Shown: positions 43,015 to 50,761 of the stretch, in pieces | How positions within the stretch are numbered: the stretch's first letter is position 1 | Layout of the letters: every line of letters begins with the position of its first letter | From: Azospirillum oryzae | GTDB taxonomy: Bacteria > Pseudomonadota > Alphaproteobacteria > Azospirillales > Azospirillaceae | Reading direction: 5' to 3' | Length of the DNA: 64,000 bases | NCBI RefSeq assembly: GCF_900177515.1 | Contig: NZ_FXAK01000007.1 | Coordinates: 248,001 to 312,000, forward strand | Translations under genes and position numbers: made by a program | The notes under the pieces: generated by a model | What the model was told of the DNA's origin: nothing | Seen by the model: only the letters and a program-made list of their open reading frames with translations | Databases searched by the model: none

Positions 43015-44253
43015 TCAGCGTGGTTGCAGCAACTCCGCATAGACCGCCAGCGTGTCGGCGCACATTCGGTCCTTGGTGTAGCGGTCGGCGACGAAGGCGA
43101 TGGCGCGGGCGCCGATGGCCTCGCGCTGCTCCGGGGTCAGCGACAGCGCCTCGTCCAGTGCCCGGGCCAGGGCGTCGGGATCGTCCGGCGGCACCACCCA
43201 GGCGGTTTCGCCGGGAACGACCGTCTCCTGATAGGCGCCGATGGCCGAGACGATCACCGGCTTGCCCATCGCCTGCGCCTCCACGATCACCCGCCCGAAG
43301 GCTTCCGGCTCACGCGAGGCGGAGACGACCACCGTCGACAAGAGGTAGGCCGCGGCCATGTCGCTGCAATGGTCGGTCATCCGCACCACGCCGCGCAGGC
43401 CGGCGTTGGCGATGCGGTTCTCCAGCTCCTCGCGGTAGCCGGTGCGGCCCTGGTCGGATCCAACCAGCAGGGCCAGCACGTCCTTGCGCCCCAGCCTGGC
43501 CAGCGCGTCGATCAGCACGGTCTGGCCCTTCCAGCGGGTCAGCCGGCCGGGCAGCAGGATCACCGGCCGGTCGTCCGGCAGGTTCCATTGCTTGGCAAGC
43601 GTCACCAGCCGCGCCGGGCTGACCCGGTCGGGGGCGAAGACGCCGCGGTCGATGCCGCGGTGAATGACGCGCACCCGCGCCGGATCGACCGGATAGTTGC
43701 CCAGCACATGGTCGCGGATGAAGCCGGAGATGGCGATCACCCGCTCGCCGCGCGCCATCACCGAATTGTACCAGCGCTTCAGCCGGCCGCCGACCGGACC
43801 CGTGCCGAAATTGTAGGGAGCGTGGAAGGTGGTCATGTAGCGGGCGCCGGTCTCCCGGCAGGCCAGCCACGCGCTCCAGGCCGGCGCGCGGGAGCGGGCG
43901 TGGACGATGTCCACCTTGTGCTCGCGGATGATGGCGGCCAGCCGGCGGGCGTTGCGGCGGATGGCCAGCGGGTTCTTGGAGGCCAGCGGCAGGGTCAGGT
44001 GGGTGATGCGGGCGCGGTCCAGTTCGCGCACCATCGGCCCGCCCTCCGACGCCACCAGCGGCCTGCCGCCGGCGGCCTGCAGGGCCAGCGCCATGTCGAT
44101 GCAGCCGCGCTCCGCCCCGCCGGTGACCAGCGTCGGCACCACCTGCAGCACCGTCGGCGCCCGGCCGCCCGGCCAGTTGGGGGCATTGGGAGCGTCGTGG
44201 GCGTCCGCGTTGCGCGGGGAGTGGTCGGTGGTAAGGTGGGGGTCGAAATCCAT
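43015..44253 (-). CDS. Glycosyltransferase family 4
   Basis: A 412-aa GT-B fold enzyme. The N-terminal domain has VLQVVPTLVTGGAERGCIDM, with acceptor-side GGPMVREL; the C-terminal nucleotide-sugar domain has LLPGRLTRWKGQTVLIDALA and the E-x7-E motif in EPEAFGRVIVEAQAMGKPVI, the catalytic retaining-GT4 signature. It probably builds lipopolysaccharide or another surface glycan; donor and acceptor are unknown. An ATG at 44271 is also possible; I prefer 44253. It is divergent from the alpha/beta hydrolase gene. Confidence 0.92.
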   Translation of the reverse strand: MDFDPHLTTDHSPRNADAHDAPNAPNWPGGRAPTVLQVVPTLVTGGAERGCIDMALALQAAGGRPLVASEGGPMVRELDRARITHLTLPLASKNPLAIRRNARRLAAIIREHKVDIVHARSRAPAWSAWLACRETGARYMTTFHAPYNFGTGPVGGRLKRWYNSVMARGERVIAISGFIRDHVLGNYPVDPARVRVIHRGIDRGVFAPDRVSPARLVTLAKQWNLPDDRPVILLPGRLTRWKGQTVLIDALARLGRKDVLALLVGSDQGRTGYREELENRIANAGLRGVVRMTDHCSDMAAAYLLSTVVVSASREPEAFGRVIVEAQAMGKPVIVSAIGAYQETVVPGETAWVVPPDDPDALARALDEALSLTPEQREAIGARAIAFVADRYTKDRMCADTLAVYAELLQPR

Positions 44254-44369
44254 GATGCCGGCTGCTCGCAAGGGGCGGCCCGGAACCGGCCGCGGGCCCC
44301 GGCATGCCGGATCGCCGTCGAGCCCGGTGCCCGACCGCGTGCCGGTGTCCGTTTGTCGAAGGTGACCGT

Positions 44370-45164
44370 ATGACCGAAACCGCAGCCCGTCCGGGCGGCG
44401 CGCACCATAGCCTAACGCGCGGTGCCGCGACCATAGCCTATCACCACACCCCTGCCGGCCCGTCCGGGCAGGGCAAGCCCGGCGTGATCTTTCTGGGCGG
44501 CTTCATGTCCGACATGACCGGCGGCAAGGCGACGACTCTGGAAGCCTGGGCGGTGGAACGCGGCCTGTCCTTCACCCGCTTCGACTATCAGGGCCACGGC
44601 GCCTCCAGCGGGCGGTTCGCCGACGGCACCATCGGCCTGTGGGCCGACGACGCGCTGGCGGTGCTGGATCAGGTGACGACGGGGCCGCAGATCCTGGTCG
44701 GCTCCTCGATGGGCGGCTGGATGATGCTGCTGGCGGCAACGCGCCGTCCGGAGCGGGTGGCCGGACTGGTCGGCATTGCCCCGGCCCCCGACTTCACCGA
44801 AGACCTGATGTGGGACATCTTCGATGCCGATGTCCGCCGCCGGATCATGGAGGAGGGCGTCTGGAACCGCCCGTCGGAGTACGGTCCCGAACCCCAGCCG
44901 ATCACCCGCGCCCTGATCGAGGACGGCCGCAACCACCTTCTGCTGCGCGGCCCCATCGCCTTCGGCGGCCCTGTCCGCCTGCTGCACGGCCAGCGCGACC
45001 CGGATGTTCCCTGGCAGCTCAGCCTGCGCATCGCCGAGGCGCTGACCGGCGACGATGTCCGCGTCACGCTGGTGAAGGACGGCGACCACCGCCTGTCCCG
45101 CCCCCAGGACCTGGACCTGCTGTGCCGCACCGTCGGGGCGCTGGTGGATGAGATTGGCGGATGA
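44370..45164 (+). CDS. Alpha/beta hydrolase, ABHD10-like
   Basis: A 264-aa soluble hydrolase. The oxyanion segment is VIFLGGFMSDMTGGKATTLE, the nucleophile elbow GSSMGG (LVGSSMGGWMMLLAA), the acid likely the Asp in HGQRDPDVPW, and the His lies in DGDHRLSR. Sequence is close in pattern to ABHD10 and related carboxylesterases or depalmitoylases. AAGGTG lies 8 nt before the ATG chosen. Substrate unknown. It is followed 55 bp later by the tRNA-Ser promoter. Confidence 0.9.
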   Translation: MTETAARPGGAHHSLTRGAATIAYHHTPAGPSGQGKPGVIFLGGFMSDMTGGKATTLEAWAVERGLSFTRFDYQGHGASSGRFADGTIGLWADDALAVLDQVTTGPQILVGSSMGGWMMLLAATRRPERVAGLVGIAPAPDFTEDLMWDIFDADVRRRIMEEGVWNRPSEYGPEPQPITRALIEDGRNHLLLRGPIAFGGPVRLLHGQRDPDVPWQLSLRIAEALTGDDVRVTLVKDGDHRLSRPQDLDLLCRTVGALVDEIGG

Positions 45165-45219
45165 GATTGGCGCGGTTTAGCGCGCTATCAAAAAAACGTC
45201 GCCCGCGTGAAACGGAGGC

Positions 45220-45248
45220 TTGCATCACCTCGAACCTCTGGCTATAAC
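45220..45248 (+). promoter_or_regulatory. tRNA-Ser promoter
   Basis: TTGCAT at 45220-45225, a 17-bp spacer and TATAAC at 45243-45248; 12 nt to the tRNA 5' end. Same layout as the tRNA-Arg promoters. Confidence 0.78.
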
Positions 45249-45260
45249 GCGGGCCTCTAC

Positions 45261-45351
45261 GGAGGGGTGGCCGAGCGGTTGAAGGCGCACGCCTGGAAAG
45301 TGTGTATACGTCAAAAGCGTATCGAGGGTTCGAATCCCTCTCCCTCCGCCA
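45261..45351 (+). tRNA. tRNA-Ser (anticodon GGA)
   Basis: A 91-nt class II tRNA with encoded CCA. The acceptor stem pairs GGAGGGG with TCCCTCC, the anticodon loop is CTGGAAA with GGA, and there is a long variable arm (TACG...CGTA) typical of serine tRNAs. The T arm contains GGGTTCGAATCCC. It reads UCC and UCU. It marks the edge of a low-GC accessory stretch, as tRNA-Ser genes often do. Confidence 0.97.
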
Positions 45352-45359
45352 CGAATTCA

Positions 45360-45389
45360 GCCCAAGCAATTGAATTGCTTGGGCTTTTT
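45360..45389 (+). terminator. tRNA-Ser terminator
   Basis: An 11-bp perfect stem (GCCCAAGCAAT/ATTGCTTGGGC) with a 3-nt loop is followed by TTTTT, 8 nt after the CCA. Confidence 0.93.
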
Positions 45390-45844
45390 CGTTTTGGGGG
45401 GATGCGTCTCCCCCAGTTTACGCTACATTTTTCGGTGGATTGACGCCGCTGTCAGCGGGCGTTTGCGGGCGGAAGCGCCTCTTGCAACCGGATCGGCGAT
45501 GACCCGCCACGTTGTGCGAGCGACGACCTACAGGGCTAGGGTTAAAGATTAGCGACGAAACAGTGTCCTCAGCGTTCCCACCATCTCCGCACTGTCTATC
45601 CAATTGAATGGATTGGATCTCGTTGGGGACATAGGTCGGAACGGCAGCGCCCCTGGTTGCGACATTCAGCGTCCCCACTTCCAACCGGACAGCAGCCTTG
45701 GCTTTCCAAGTGCCAGAACCTTTTTTCATATTATTGTTTTATAACGGCGCGTTAAGGAAATGATCGTTGAGGGTGTAAGCGCCACGCAAGCGGTCCAAAG
45801 GTTTAACCGTTTCCTCTGCCGCGTCATAATACATCGGGGATTTG
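45390..45844. other. Gene-poor start of the tRNA-Ser island
   Basis: About 455 bp with no gene that I can support. GC content falls towards the right-hand end, where the AT-rich membrane-protein gene begins. Two short open frames exist on the minus strand (45418-45729 and 45739-45948), but neither has a convincing ribosome-binding site or a recognisable protein. I looked for a second copy of the tRNA-Ser 3' end as an attachment site within the island and did not see one. Confidence 0.5.
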
Positions 45845-46264
45845 CTATTTTTGCTCCTTTTTCGAGCCAAAGAAGAAACCTGCGGCAACTCCGACAACCC
45901 CGCCAAGTATCGTATAAGCCTTATCGTTGAAATTGAAAAATCCAGCAATAGATATTGCGAGTATTAGAACAAAGAAAATGATACCAGACAATATATGCCG
46001 AGAAAAAATCTTTTCCAGAGGATGTTCTGTTGCCTTGTATTTCAAAAATCTGACAAGCTCAACGGTTGTTCCAAATATTTGCACTGATCCATCTTCAGTA
46101 ACAAAGCATATTTCTCCGTCATTTTTCTGACCATTTATTTTGTAAGAAACTGCAGCCAAAGTGCCGCCAAAAGAATTTTGAGCAAATTCGTCGACATTTA
46201 TATCAGTGAATTCAGGGTACTTTAAACTATAAGCGCTTACAATCGCATTTTTCTCTTCGATCAT
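45845..46264 (-). CDS. AT-rich hypothetical membrane protein (island gene)
   Basis: A 139-aa protein with base composition far below the surrounding genes (many A/T third positions, for example AAA, ATT, AAT codons), a sign of recent transfer. The N-terminal 75 residues are soluble, with YSLKYPEFTDINVDEFAQNS; two membrane segments follow, HILSGIIFFVLILAISIAGF and AYTILGGVVGVAAGFFFG, and the tail is GSKKEQK. I start at the ATG at 46264, which is preceded by GGAGGGCGGGG. Family unknown. It lies between tRNA-Ser and a phage terminase remnant, so it is probably part of a decayed prophage or island. Confidence 0.8.
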   Translation of the reverse strand: MIEEKNAIVSAYSLKYPEFTDINVDEFAQNSFGGTLAAVSYKINGQKNDGEICFVTEDGSVQIFGTTVELVRFLKYKATEHPLEKIFSRHILSGIIFFVLILAISIAGFFNFNDKAYTILGGVVGVAAGFFFGSKKEQK

Positions 46265-46409
46265 CACCCCGCCCTCCATTTTGTGCAATTAGGCCTAAAT
46301 CTTATCGCGTAGGTCAATCTTAAACGCCGAACATATCTTGTGGGCAGGAGTACCGCTCATCTTAGTTTATGATTGCATATAATATTAAAGCAACTCCCAA
46401 AATAAGCAA

Positions 46410-46690
46410 TCACACCAAGAACTCATCGTCAGGTACGTCCAGATCATAAATTGAGCCTCCCGCTTCGCCGTGGCCTGCGACAGCGACACAGCGATGGCGC
46501 AGGCAACAGCACCGTCGATCCGCTCCCGCGCCTTGCCCTTGCTGAACAGCCGGTTGCCGGCGCGGTCGGTCTCCACCTGGATGTTGTCGAAGCACCAGCG
46601 CAGCACCTCATGCCCGCCGTGCTGGAACTGCCGCCCGATGATGGCGCGCTCCAGTTTCTTGATCGCCGGCGTTATCGTCCCCCACCCTTG
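46410..46690 (-). pseudogene. Phage terminase large subunit, C-terminal remnant with frameshift
   Basis: The minus-strand frame reads PAIKKLERAIIGRQFQHGGH, then EVLRWCFDNIQVETDRAGNR and KARERIDGAVACAIAVSLSQ, the C-terminal pattern of phage large terminases (Terminase_1 type) with the conserved Asp of the nuclease in ERIDGAVA. The natural C-terminus (GGSIYDLDVPDDEFLV, stop at 46410) is in the next frame, so a single-base indel near 46470 breaks the gene. Only about 90 residues of an expected 500-600 remain. The 5' side joins abruptly to a copy of the marR 3' end. It is good evidence that a prophage once occupied this tRNA-Ser site. Confidence 0.8.
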
Positions 46691-46695
46691 CCGCA

Positions 46696-46811
46696 CAGTC
46701 GTTTCCGGTGCCTGGAACGGAAGGGGCGGCGCCCCATACTTGGGCCACGACACGCGGCGCGGGAGTCGATGACCTGTGCCTGCACGTCCGGGGACAGGCC
46801 CTTGGCCATCC
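46696..46811 (-). repeat. Degenerate duplicate of the marR 3' end
   Basis: About 115 bp closely match the true marR end at 49131-49247: identical for the first 40 bp (CAGTCGTTTCCGGTGCCTGG and on), then about 85 percent with one single-base deletion that breaks the reading frame. It includes part of the region downstream of marR as well as its last 25-30 codons. It is in the same orientation as the full gene, so the segment 46812-49130, which holds the repeat-protein gene, is bounded by direct repeats. Confidence 0.85.
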
Positions 46812-46865
46812 CCCCGGCACCGGCCGGTCCGCGGCGCGCCCGGTTGGGGCGCCGCGGATTGGCGG

Positions 46866-48890
46866 TCAGCCGATCTGATGGGCGCTGACCGTATAGCCGG
46901 CCAGATCCGTCCCGGTTCCGGCCATCAGTGCGTTCACCGTGAGGTAATGGGTACCGGATCGGGTCGCGGTGTAGAGCAGGCTGTCGTTGCCCCAGGTGTA
47001 GTTCCAGAAATCGACGCTGGTGCCGCCGGACACGGCATTGCCCTGCTGATCGCGCAGGATCAGGCCGGCGCCGTCACCGTTCCTCTTGAGGTCGAATTCA
47101 TAGGTCTGGCCGGCCTGGAGCGACACCGCGAACCAGTCGCTGTCCCCGTTCAAGGCACCACCGGTCGGGCGGTAATCGATGTGCCCCGTGGCGCTGCCGC
47201 CGATCGCCAGTCCCGCGGTCGTGCTCGCGTCGTTGGCGATGTCGTCGACCATGCCGTTGTCGGTGGCCTTGAGGGAGTAAGGGCCGACGTCGTTGCCCGA
47301 CAGCTTGATGCGGTAGGTTTCGGTCTTGTTGGCCGTATAGCTGTAGAAACGATGGCCGTCCCTTGAGGTGTAATAGTAAATGCCGGCGCTGTCGTCCGAC
47401 GGTCCCAGCCAGCCTTCATTGCCGAGCGCGTCGTTGATCGCCAGGTTGAACGCCTGACCCGGCGTGGTGACGTCGAACGTGTAGCTGTGGCCCTGCTGCA
47501 GGGACAAGGCGATGTAATCCTCATCCCACGTCTGGTTGATGGCGCCCGTGATCGTCTCGCCGACCGACATCCGACCGGCCGTGCCCGGCGAGTCGCCGAA
47601 ATCGTCGGAAAACGCGGAATCGATCGCCACCTTTTGGGCCCAGACCGTGTAGGGAACCGCACTCCTGGCGCCGGGACCGAGGACAAAATCATGTTCCAGG
47701 TAATAGGTGCCGGTCGTCGCCACCGTGATTTCCGGCGTGGATGTCATGCTCTCCCCGCCCGGCATGTAGGACCGCGTGGTCATCCGATAGCCCGCGGCGT
47801 CATAGAGCCTGAGCGTCGGACGCGAGCCGCCGGTGCCGACACTGGTGCCGAACCGGTACACCGATCCGCGCTCCAGCGTCACGGCGAACCAATCCTTGTC
47901 GAAATCCTTCTCCACCACGCCGCTGGCGGTGCCGCCGACCGTAAGCCGCCCCGTGGTCCAGATGTTGTCGGAGAAATCATCCGACAGCGTGACCGGGGTG
48001 GTGGTGGTGATCGTGGTGGTGGTCGTCGTCGTCGTCGTGTTCGTGACGTCACCGCCGGTCATGGCGATCGAATAGCGTCCGGTGCTGAAACCGCTCACCG
48101 CCGCGTAGACGGAACTGCTCGTGCCCGGCGTGTAGGTGACTGTGTGGACGCCATCGCCGTTGGGGTCGCTGTCGCTCGCCAGGATGGTGCCGCGCTCGTC
48201 GATGAGCGCGAAGTCGTGGGTTCCCTTGCCGGGAAAGGTCACGGACAGCGTGTAGGTCGTGCCTGCATTGAGCGTCGTCTTGAACCAATCGACGTCGTAG
48301 GCCCGCTCGATCATGCCGGTGGCGGCGGTCCCGCTGCTGACGCGGCCAATCGTCGTGGTGTTCTCGGCATAGTCGTCGATGGGGATCGTCCGTCCCTCGC
48401 GGAAGCCGTTCTGGATATAGTGGCGTTGCGCGGCGGTCATGTCGGTGCCGAAGGCCGCCCGCAGGTCGGCGTTCGCGGACAGATAGCCGGCGGTGTTGAA
48501 ATAGGTGTTGCGGCCCTCGCGCAGGCCGAATTCGATGTAGTGCCGCGTCGCGGCGGCGGTGTCGGTGCCGAAGGCCGCAAGAAGGTCGGGGTTGGCGGCC
48601 ACGTAGCTCAAGGCATCGAATGTGGTCGTCCGCCCCTCCTTGAGGCCGAATTCGATGTAATGCCGCGTGGCGGCGACGGTGTCGGTGCCGAAGGCGGCCG
48701 GCAGGTCGGGATTGGCGGCCTCGTAGCTCAGGGCGTCGAATGTGGTCGAGCGGCCTTCGGCGATTCCGTGGGTGGAGTAGTGCTGCGCGGCTGCGGTGGT
48801 GTCGACGCCGAAGGCCCGGATCAGGTCGGGGTTCGCGGCGAGGTAGCTCAGCGCGTCGAAACCCGCTTGGTTGCTGGGAGTTGACGTCAT
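46866..48890 (-). CDS. Large repeat protein with pre-peptidase-like beta domains
   Basis: A 674-aa protein. Residues about 11-190 are four repeats of about 47 residues with the pattern FDALSYxAANPDLxxAFGTD, then HYIEFGLxEGR; such repeats occur in secreted, often type I-exported proteins. Four beta domains with the pre-peptidase C-terminal (PPC) pattern follow, at about 195-300, 310-425, 430-540 and 555-672; each has a GxxxGxI..DxDWF element (for example ASGVVEKDFDKDWFAV). A threonine-rich linker (residues about 283-298) joins the first two. There is no N-terminal signal peptide, so secretion by a type I system is likely but inferred. Probable surface or extracellular carbohydrate- or matrix-binding protein. 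Confidence 0.8.
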   Translation of the reverse strand: MTSTPSNQAGFDALSYLAANPDLIRAFGVDTTAAAQHYSTHGIAEGRSTTFDALSYEAANPDLPAAFGTDTVAATRHYIEFGLKEGRTTTFDALSYVAANPDLLAAFGTDTAAATRHYIEFGLREGRNTYFNTAGYLSANADLRAAFGTDMTAAQRHYIQNGFREGRTIPIDDYAENTTTIGRVSSGTAATGMIERAYDVDWFKTTLNAGTTYTLSVTFPGKGTHDFALIDERGTILASDSDPNGDGVHTVTYTPGTSSSVYAAVSGFSTGRYSIAMTGGDVTNTTTTTTTTTITTTTPVTLSDDFSDNIWTTGRLTVGGTASGVVEKDFDKDWFAVTLERGSVYRFGTSVGTGGSRPTLRLYDAAGYRMTTRSYMPGGESMTSTPEITVATTGTYYLEHDFVLGPGARSAVPYTVWAQKVAIDSAFSDDFGDSPGTAGRMSVGETITGAINQTWDEDYIALSLQQGHSYTFDVTTPGQAFNLAINDALGNEGWLGPSDDSAGIYYYTSRDGHRFYSYTANKTETYRIKLSGNDVGPYSLKATDNGMVDDIANDASTTAGLAIGGSATGHIDYRPTGGALNGDSDWFAVSLQAGQTYEFDLKRNGDGAGLILRDQQGNAVSGGTSVDFWNYTWGNDSLLYTATRSGTHYLTVNALMAGTGTDLAGYTVSAHQIG
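47997..48045 (+). repeat. Simple-sequence tract coding the threonine linker
   Basis: A GTG-repeat and then GTC-repeat tract, broken once by ATC, codes for a run of Thr with one Ile in the 674-aa protein. It is a slippage-prone trinucleotide tract, so length could vary between strains by whole codons without loss of frame. Confidence 0.75.
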
Positions 48891-49083
48891 GGTGCGCCCC
48901 GTTCTTGCCGGTGGTGTTGAATTTTATGAAAATACTGGAAGGAGCTGGGAAGATATTTAATACACGTATTTATGGTATGAGACAGATATGATCGTCTGGC
49001 AAGGTGTTTTCTTGCCGCAGCTTTGTGCAAATGATGCGTGGACACCGCAGGCTCTACTCGGTGGGCGCTAAGGCGCCCAAAGA

Positions 49084-49128
49084 GAAAAGCCCGCCCTGCA
49101 TCCGGCGATTGCCGGTGCGGGGCGGGCT
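49084..49128 (-). terminator. marR terminator
   Basis: On the minus strand AGCCCGCCC pairs with GGGCGGGCT, enclosing a second hairpin (CCGGC-GATT-GCCGG), and is followed by TTTCTCTTT. It begins 42 nt after the marR stop. Confidence 0.85.
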
Positions 49129-49130
49129 GT

Positions 49131-49247
49131 CAGTCGTTTCCGGTGCCTGGAACGGAAGGGGCGGCGCCCCTTACTTCGACCGCGACACGCGGCGCAGGAA
49201 GTCGATGAACTGCGCCTGCTCTTCCGGGGACAGGTCCTTGACCATGC
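49131..49247 (-). repeat. marR 3' end, intact member of the duplicated pair
   Basis: This is the intact copy of the segment duplicated at 46696-46811. It spans the last 26 codons of marR and 40 bp beyond its stop. Confidence 0.85.
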
Positions 49248-49677
49248 CCTGGTCGTGCGCCTGGACGCGCGGGATCAGGTCGTCCATCAGCGTCTGGCCT
49301 TCCGGCGACAGGCGCAGCGCGTAGGAGCGGCGGTCGTTGGGCGAGGGCGCGCGCACGACGAGGCCGCGCGACTCGAGACGGTCGATCACAGCGACCATGG
49401 TCGACCGGTCGATGCCGACCGCCGTGCCCAGGTCGGACTGCGACAGGCCCTCGTTCTCCCGGATCATGATCAGCACGCCGAACTGGCCGGGCGTGATGTC
49501 ATGCGGAGCGACCGCATTCTGAAAGCTCTGGAACACCGCAACCTGAGCCTTGCGCAGGTTGTAACCCACCAGCTCCGGAAGGGGGCCAAGGGCGAGCTTG
49601 CCGTTCTTGCCGGGCCGCAGACGCGACCGCCGGTCGGCGGGGGTGGAACGCTCGTTGTCAGTCACCGTGGATGCCAT
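49171..49677 (-). CDS. MarR-family transcriptional regulator
   Basis: A 168-aa winged-helix regulator. A 30-residue polar N-tail precedes the dimerisation helices (LPELVGYNLRKAQVAVFQSF); the recognition helix is in LSQSDLGTAVGIDRSTMVAV and the wing in SPNDRRSYALRLSPEG. The family binds palindromic operators, usually its own promoter, and is released by aromatic ligands. It is divergent from a FAH-family hydrolase gene, which often acts in aromatic catabolism, and a 19-bp inverted repeat in the gap is a plausible operator. Regulation of the neighbour is inferred. Confidence 0.93.
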   Translation of the reverse strand: MASTVTDNERSTPADRRSRLRPGKNGKLALGPLPELVGYNLRKAQVAVFQSFQNAVAPHDITPGQFGVLIMIRENEGLSQSDLGTAVGIDRSTMVAVIDRLESRGLVVRAPSPNDRRSYALRLSPEGQTLMDDLIPRVQAHDQGMVKDLSPEEQAQFIDFLRRVSRSK

Positions 49678-49759
49678 GTTTTGGATGAATTATCGGATGA
49701 ACGGATAAAATGCGGGCAAGGCTTTCGTTTGTCAGCAAGAACCGCACGGCGGAAGGCTG

Positions 49760-49778
49760 ACGCATACCAGATATGCGT
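49760..49778. promoter_or_regulatory. Candidate MarR operator
   Basis: An inverted repeat of 7-bp arms, ACGCATA and TATGCGT, with a 5-bp spacer. It lies 83 bp upstream of the marR start and just ahead of a TATACA hexamer (49799-49804), so it would cover the -35 region of a rightward promoter. MarR proteins typically bind sites of this size and symmetry. Confidence 0.6.
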
Positions 49779-49779
49779 G

Positions 49780-49945
49780 AAACGTATTGGTGAGAGGGTA
49801 TACAAATTCCATCTTGAAGAGTCAAGAAGTGATCGACGCCGATTCGACGCCGATCGCCCGCCCAGCGGTTTCCCCTGCCGCGCGCGGGTTCCCGAATCGG
49901 AGCTTCCGACGCCCGGTCCCCCCCAGACCGGGCGTCTTCGTTTTC
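49780..49945 (+). ncRNA. Candidate leader or small RNA with its own terminator
   Basis: A possible rightward promoter (-10 TATACA at 49799-49804) is followed about 100 nt later by a perfect 11-bp hairpin, GACGCCCGGTC and its complement at 49908-49936, and TTCGTTTTC. No protein gene fits between them (a possible 84-aa frame runs through the hairpin and lacks a ribosome-binding site). The terminator lies 130 bp before the FAH-hydrolase start, so it either ends a small RNA or attenuates that operon. The weak -35 element is the main doubt. Confidence 0.45.
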
Positions 49946-50066
49946 AGCAGCCCCTCGTCCGGAGTGCTGAACCGATTTGCAGGGCAGGGCGGATGGTTGG
50001 ACGCTTGGTCCGTTGGCGGCTTTCGGGTTAGCTGTGGGTAAGCGTTCCAACCAGAGAGCCGATGCC

Positions 50067-50750
50067 ATGGCCTTCGCCATTCCCCTGTGGTCCCAGCCGG
50101 CCGTCCCCGTCGCGGGCGGCGATCCGTTCCCGGTGCGCCGCATCTATTGCGTCGGCCGCAACTATGCCGCCCATGCGCGCGAGATGGGCGCCGATCCCGA
50201 CCGCGAGCCGCCCTTCTTCTTCATGAAGCCGGCCGACGCCATCGTCGCCGACGGCGCCACCATCCCCTATCCGCCGAAGACCGCCAACCTGCATCACGAG
50301 ATCGAGCTGGTGGTGGCGATCAGCACCGGCGGGCGCGACATTCCGGTCGACCGCGCTCTGGACCATGTGTTCGGCTATGCCGTCGGGCTCGACATGACGC
50401 GGCGCGACCTGCAGAACGCCGCCAAGAAGGAAGGCAAGCCCTGGGACATGGGCAAGGGCTTCGACCAGTCGGCCCCCTGCTCCGCCATCCGCACCGTCGC
50501 CGACATCGGCCATCCGGCCAAGGGCGCGGTCACCCTGCAGGTGAACGGCGAGCCGCGGCAGAAGGGCGACCTGTCCGACCTGATCTGGTCGGTGGCGGAG
50601 ACGATCTCCTACCTGTCCGGCTTCGTCGAACTGCAGCCGGGCGACCTGATCTACACCGGCACGCCGGAGGGCGTCGGCGCGGTGGTGGCCGGCGACGTGC
50701 TGACCGGCGCGGTCGAAGGCGTCGGCACCCTGACCCTGACCATCGCCTGA
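50067..50750 (+). CDS. Fumarylacetoacetate hydrolase-family protein (fumarylpyruvate hydrolase-like)
   Basis: A 227-aa protein of the FAH superfamily, which cleaves carbon-carbon bonds of beta-diketo acids at the end of aromatic degradation. Conserved segments are [16 protein letters not shown], the metal ligands in [24 protein letters not shown], and [14 protein letters not shown] near the end. Size and the MTRRDLQ motif fit the fumarylpyruvate/acylpyruvate hydrolase group. I start at 50067, with GAGAG upstream. xthA follows after 11 nt, probably in the same transcript. A MarR regulator is divergent. Confidence 0.92.
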   Translation: MAFAIPLWSQPAVPVAGGDPFPVRRIYCVGRNYAAHAREMGADPDREPPFFFMKPADAIVADGATIPYPPKTANLHHEIELVVAISTGGRDIPVDRALDHVFGYAVGLDMTRRDLQNAAKKEGKPWDMGKGFDQSAPCSAIRTVADIGHPAKGAVTLQVNGEPRQKGDLSDLIWSVAETISYLSGFVELQPGDLIYTGTPEGVGAVVAGDVLTGAVEGVGTLTLTIA

Positions 50751-50761
50751 GCCGCCGCCAA

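Noticed and set aside
45064..45369. Minus-strand open frame antisense to tRNA-Ser, with RRERDSNPRYAFDVYTL
   Set aside because: A shadow of the tRNA-Ser gene, seen in many genomes, not a protein.
45418..45729. 103-aa minus-strand frame in the tRNA-Ser island
   Set aside because: No ribosome-binding site, no recognisable protein, and composition is not clearly coding.
45739..45948. 69-aa minus-strand frame overlapping the AT-rich membrane-protein gene
   Set aside because: It overlaps the end of a better-supported gene in another frame and has no start signals.
49658..50143. 161-aa minus-strand frame upstream of marR
   Set aside because: It runs through the marR start, the candidate operator and the FAH gene start; it is a shadow of these.
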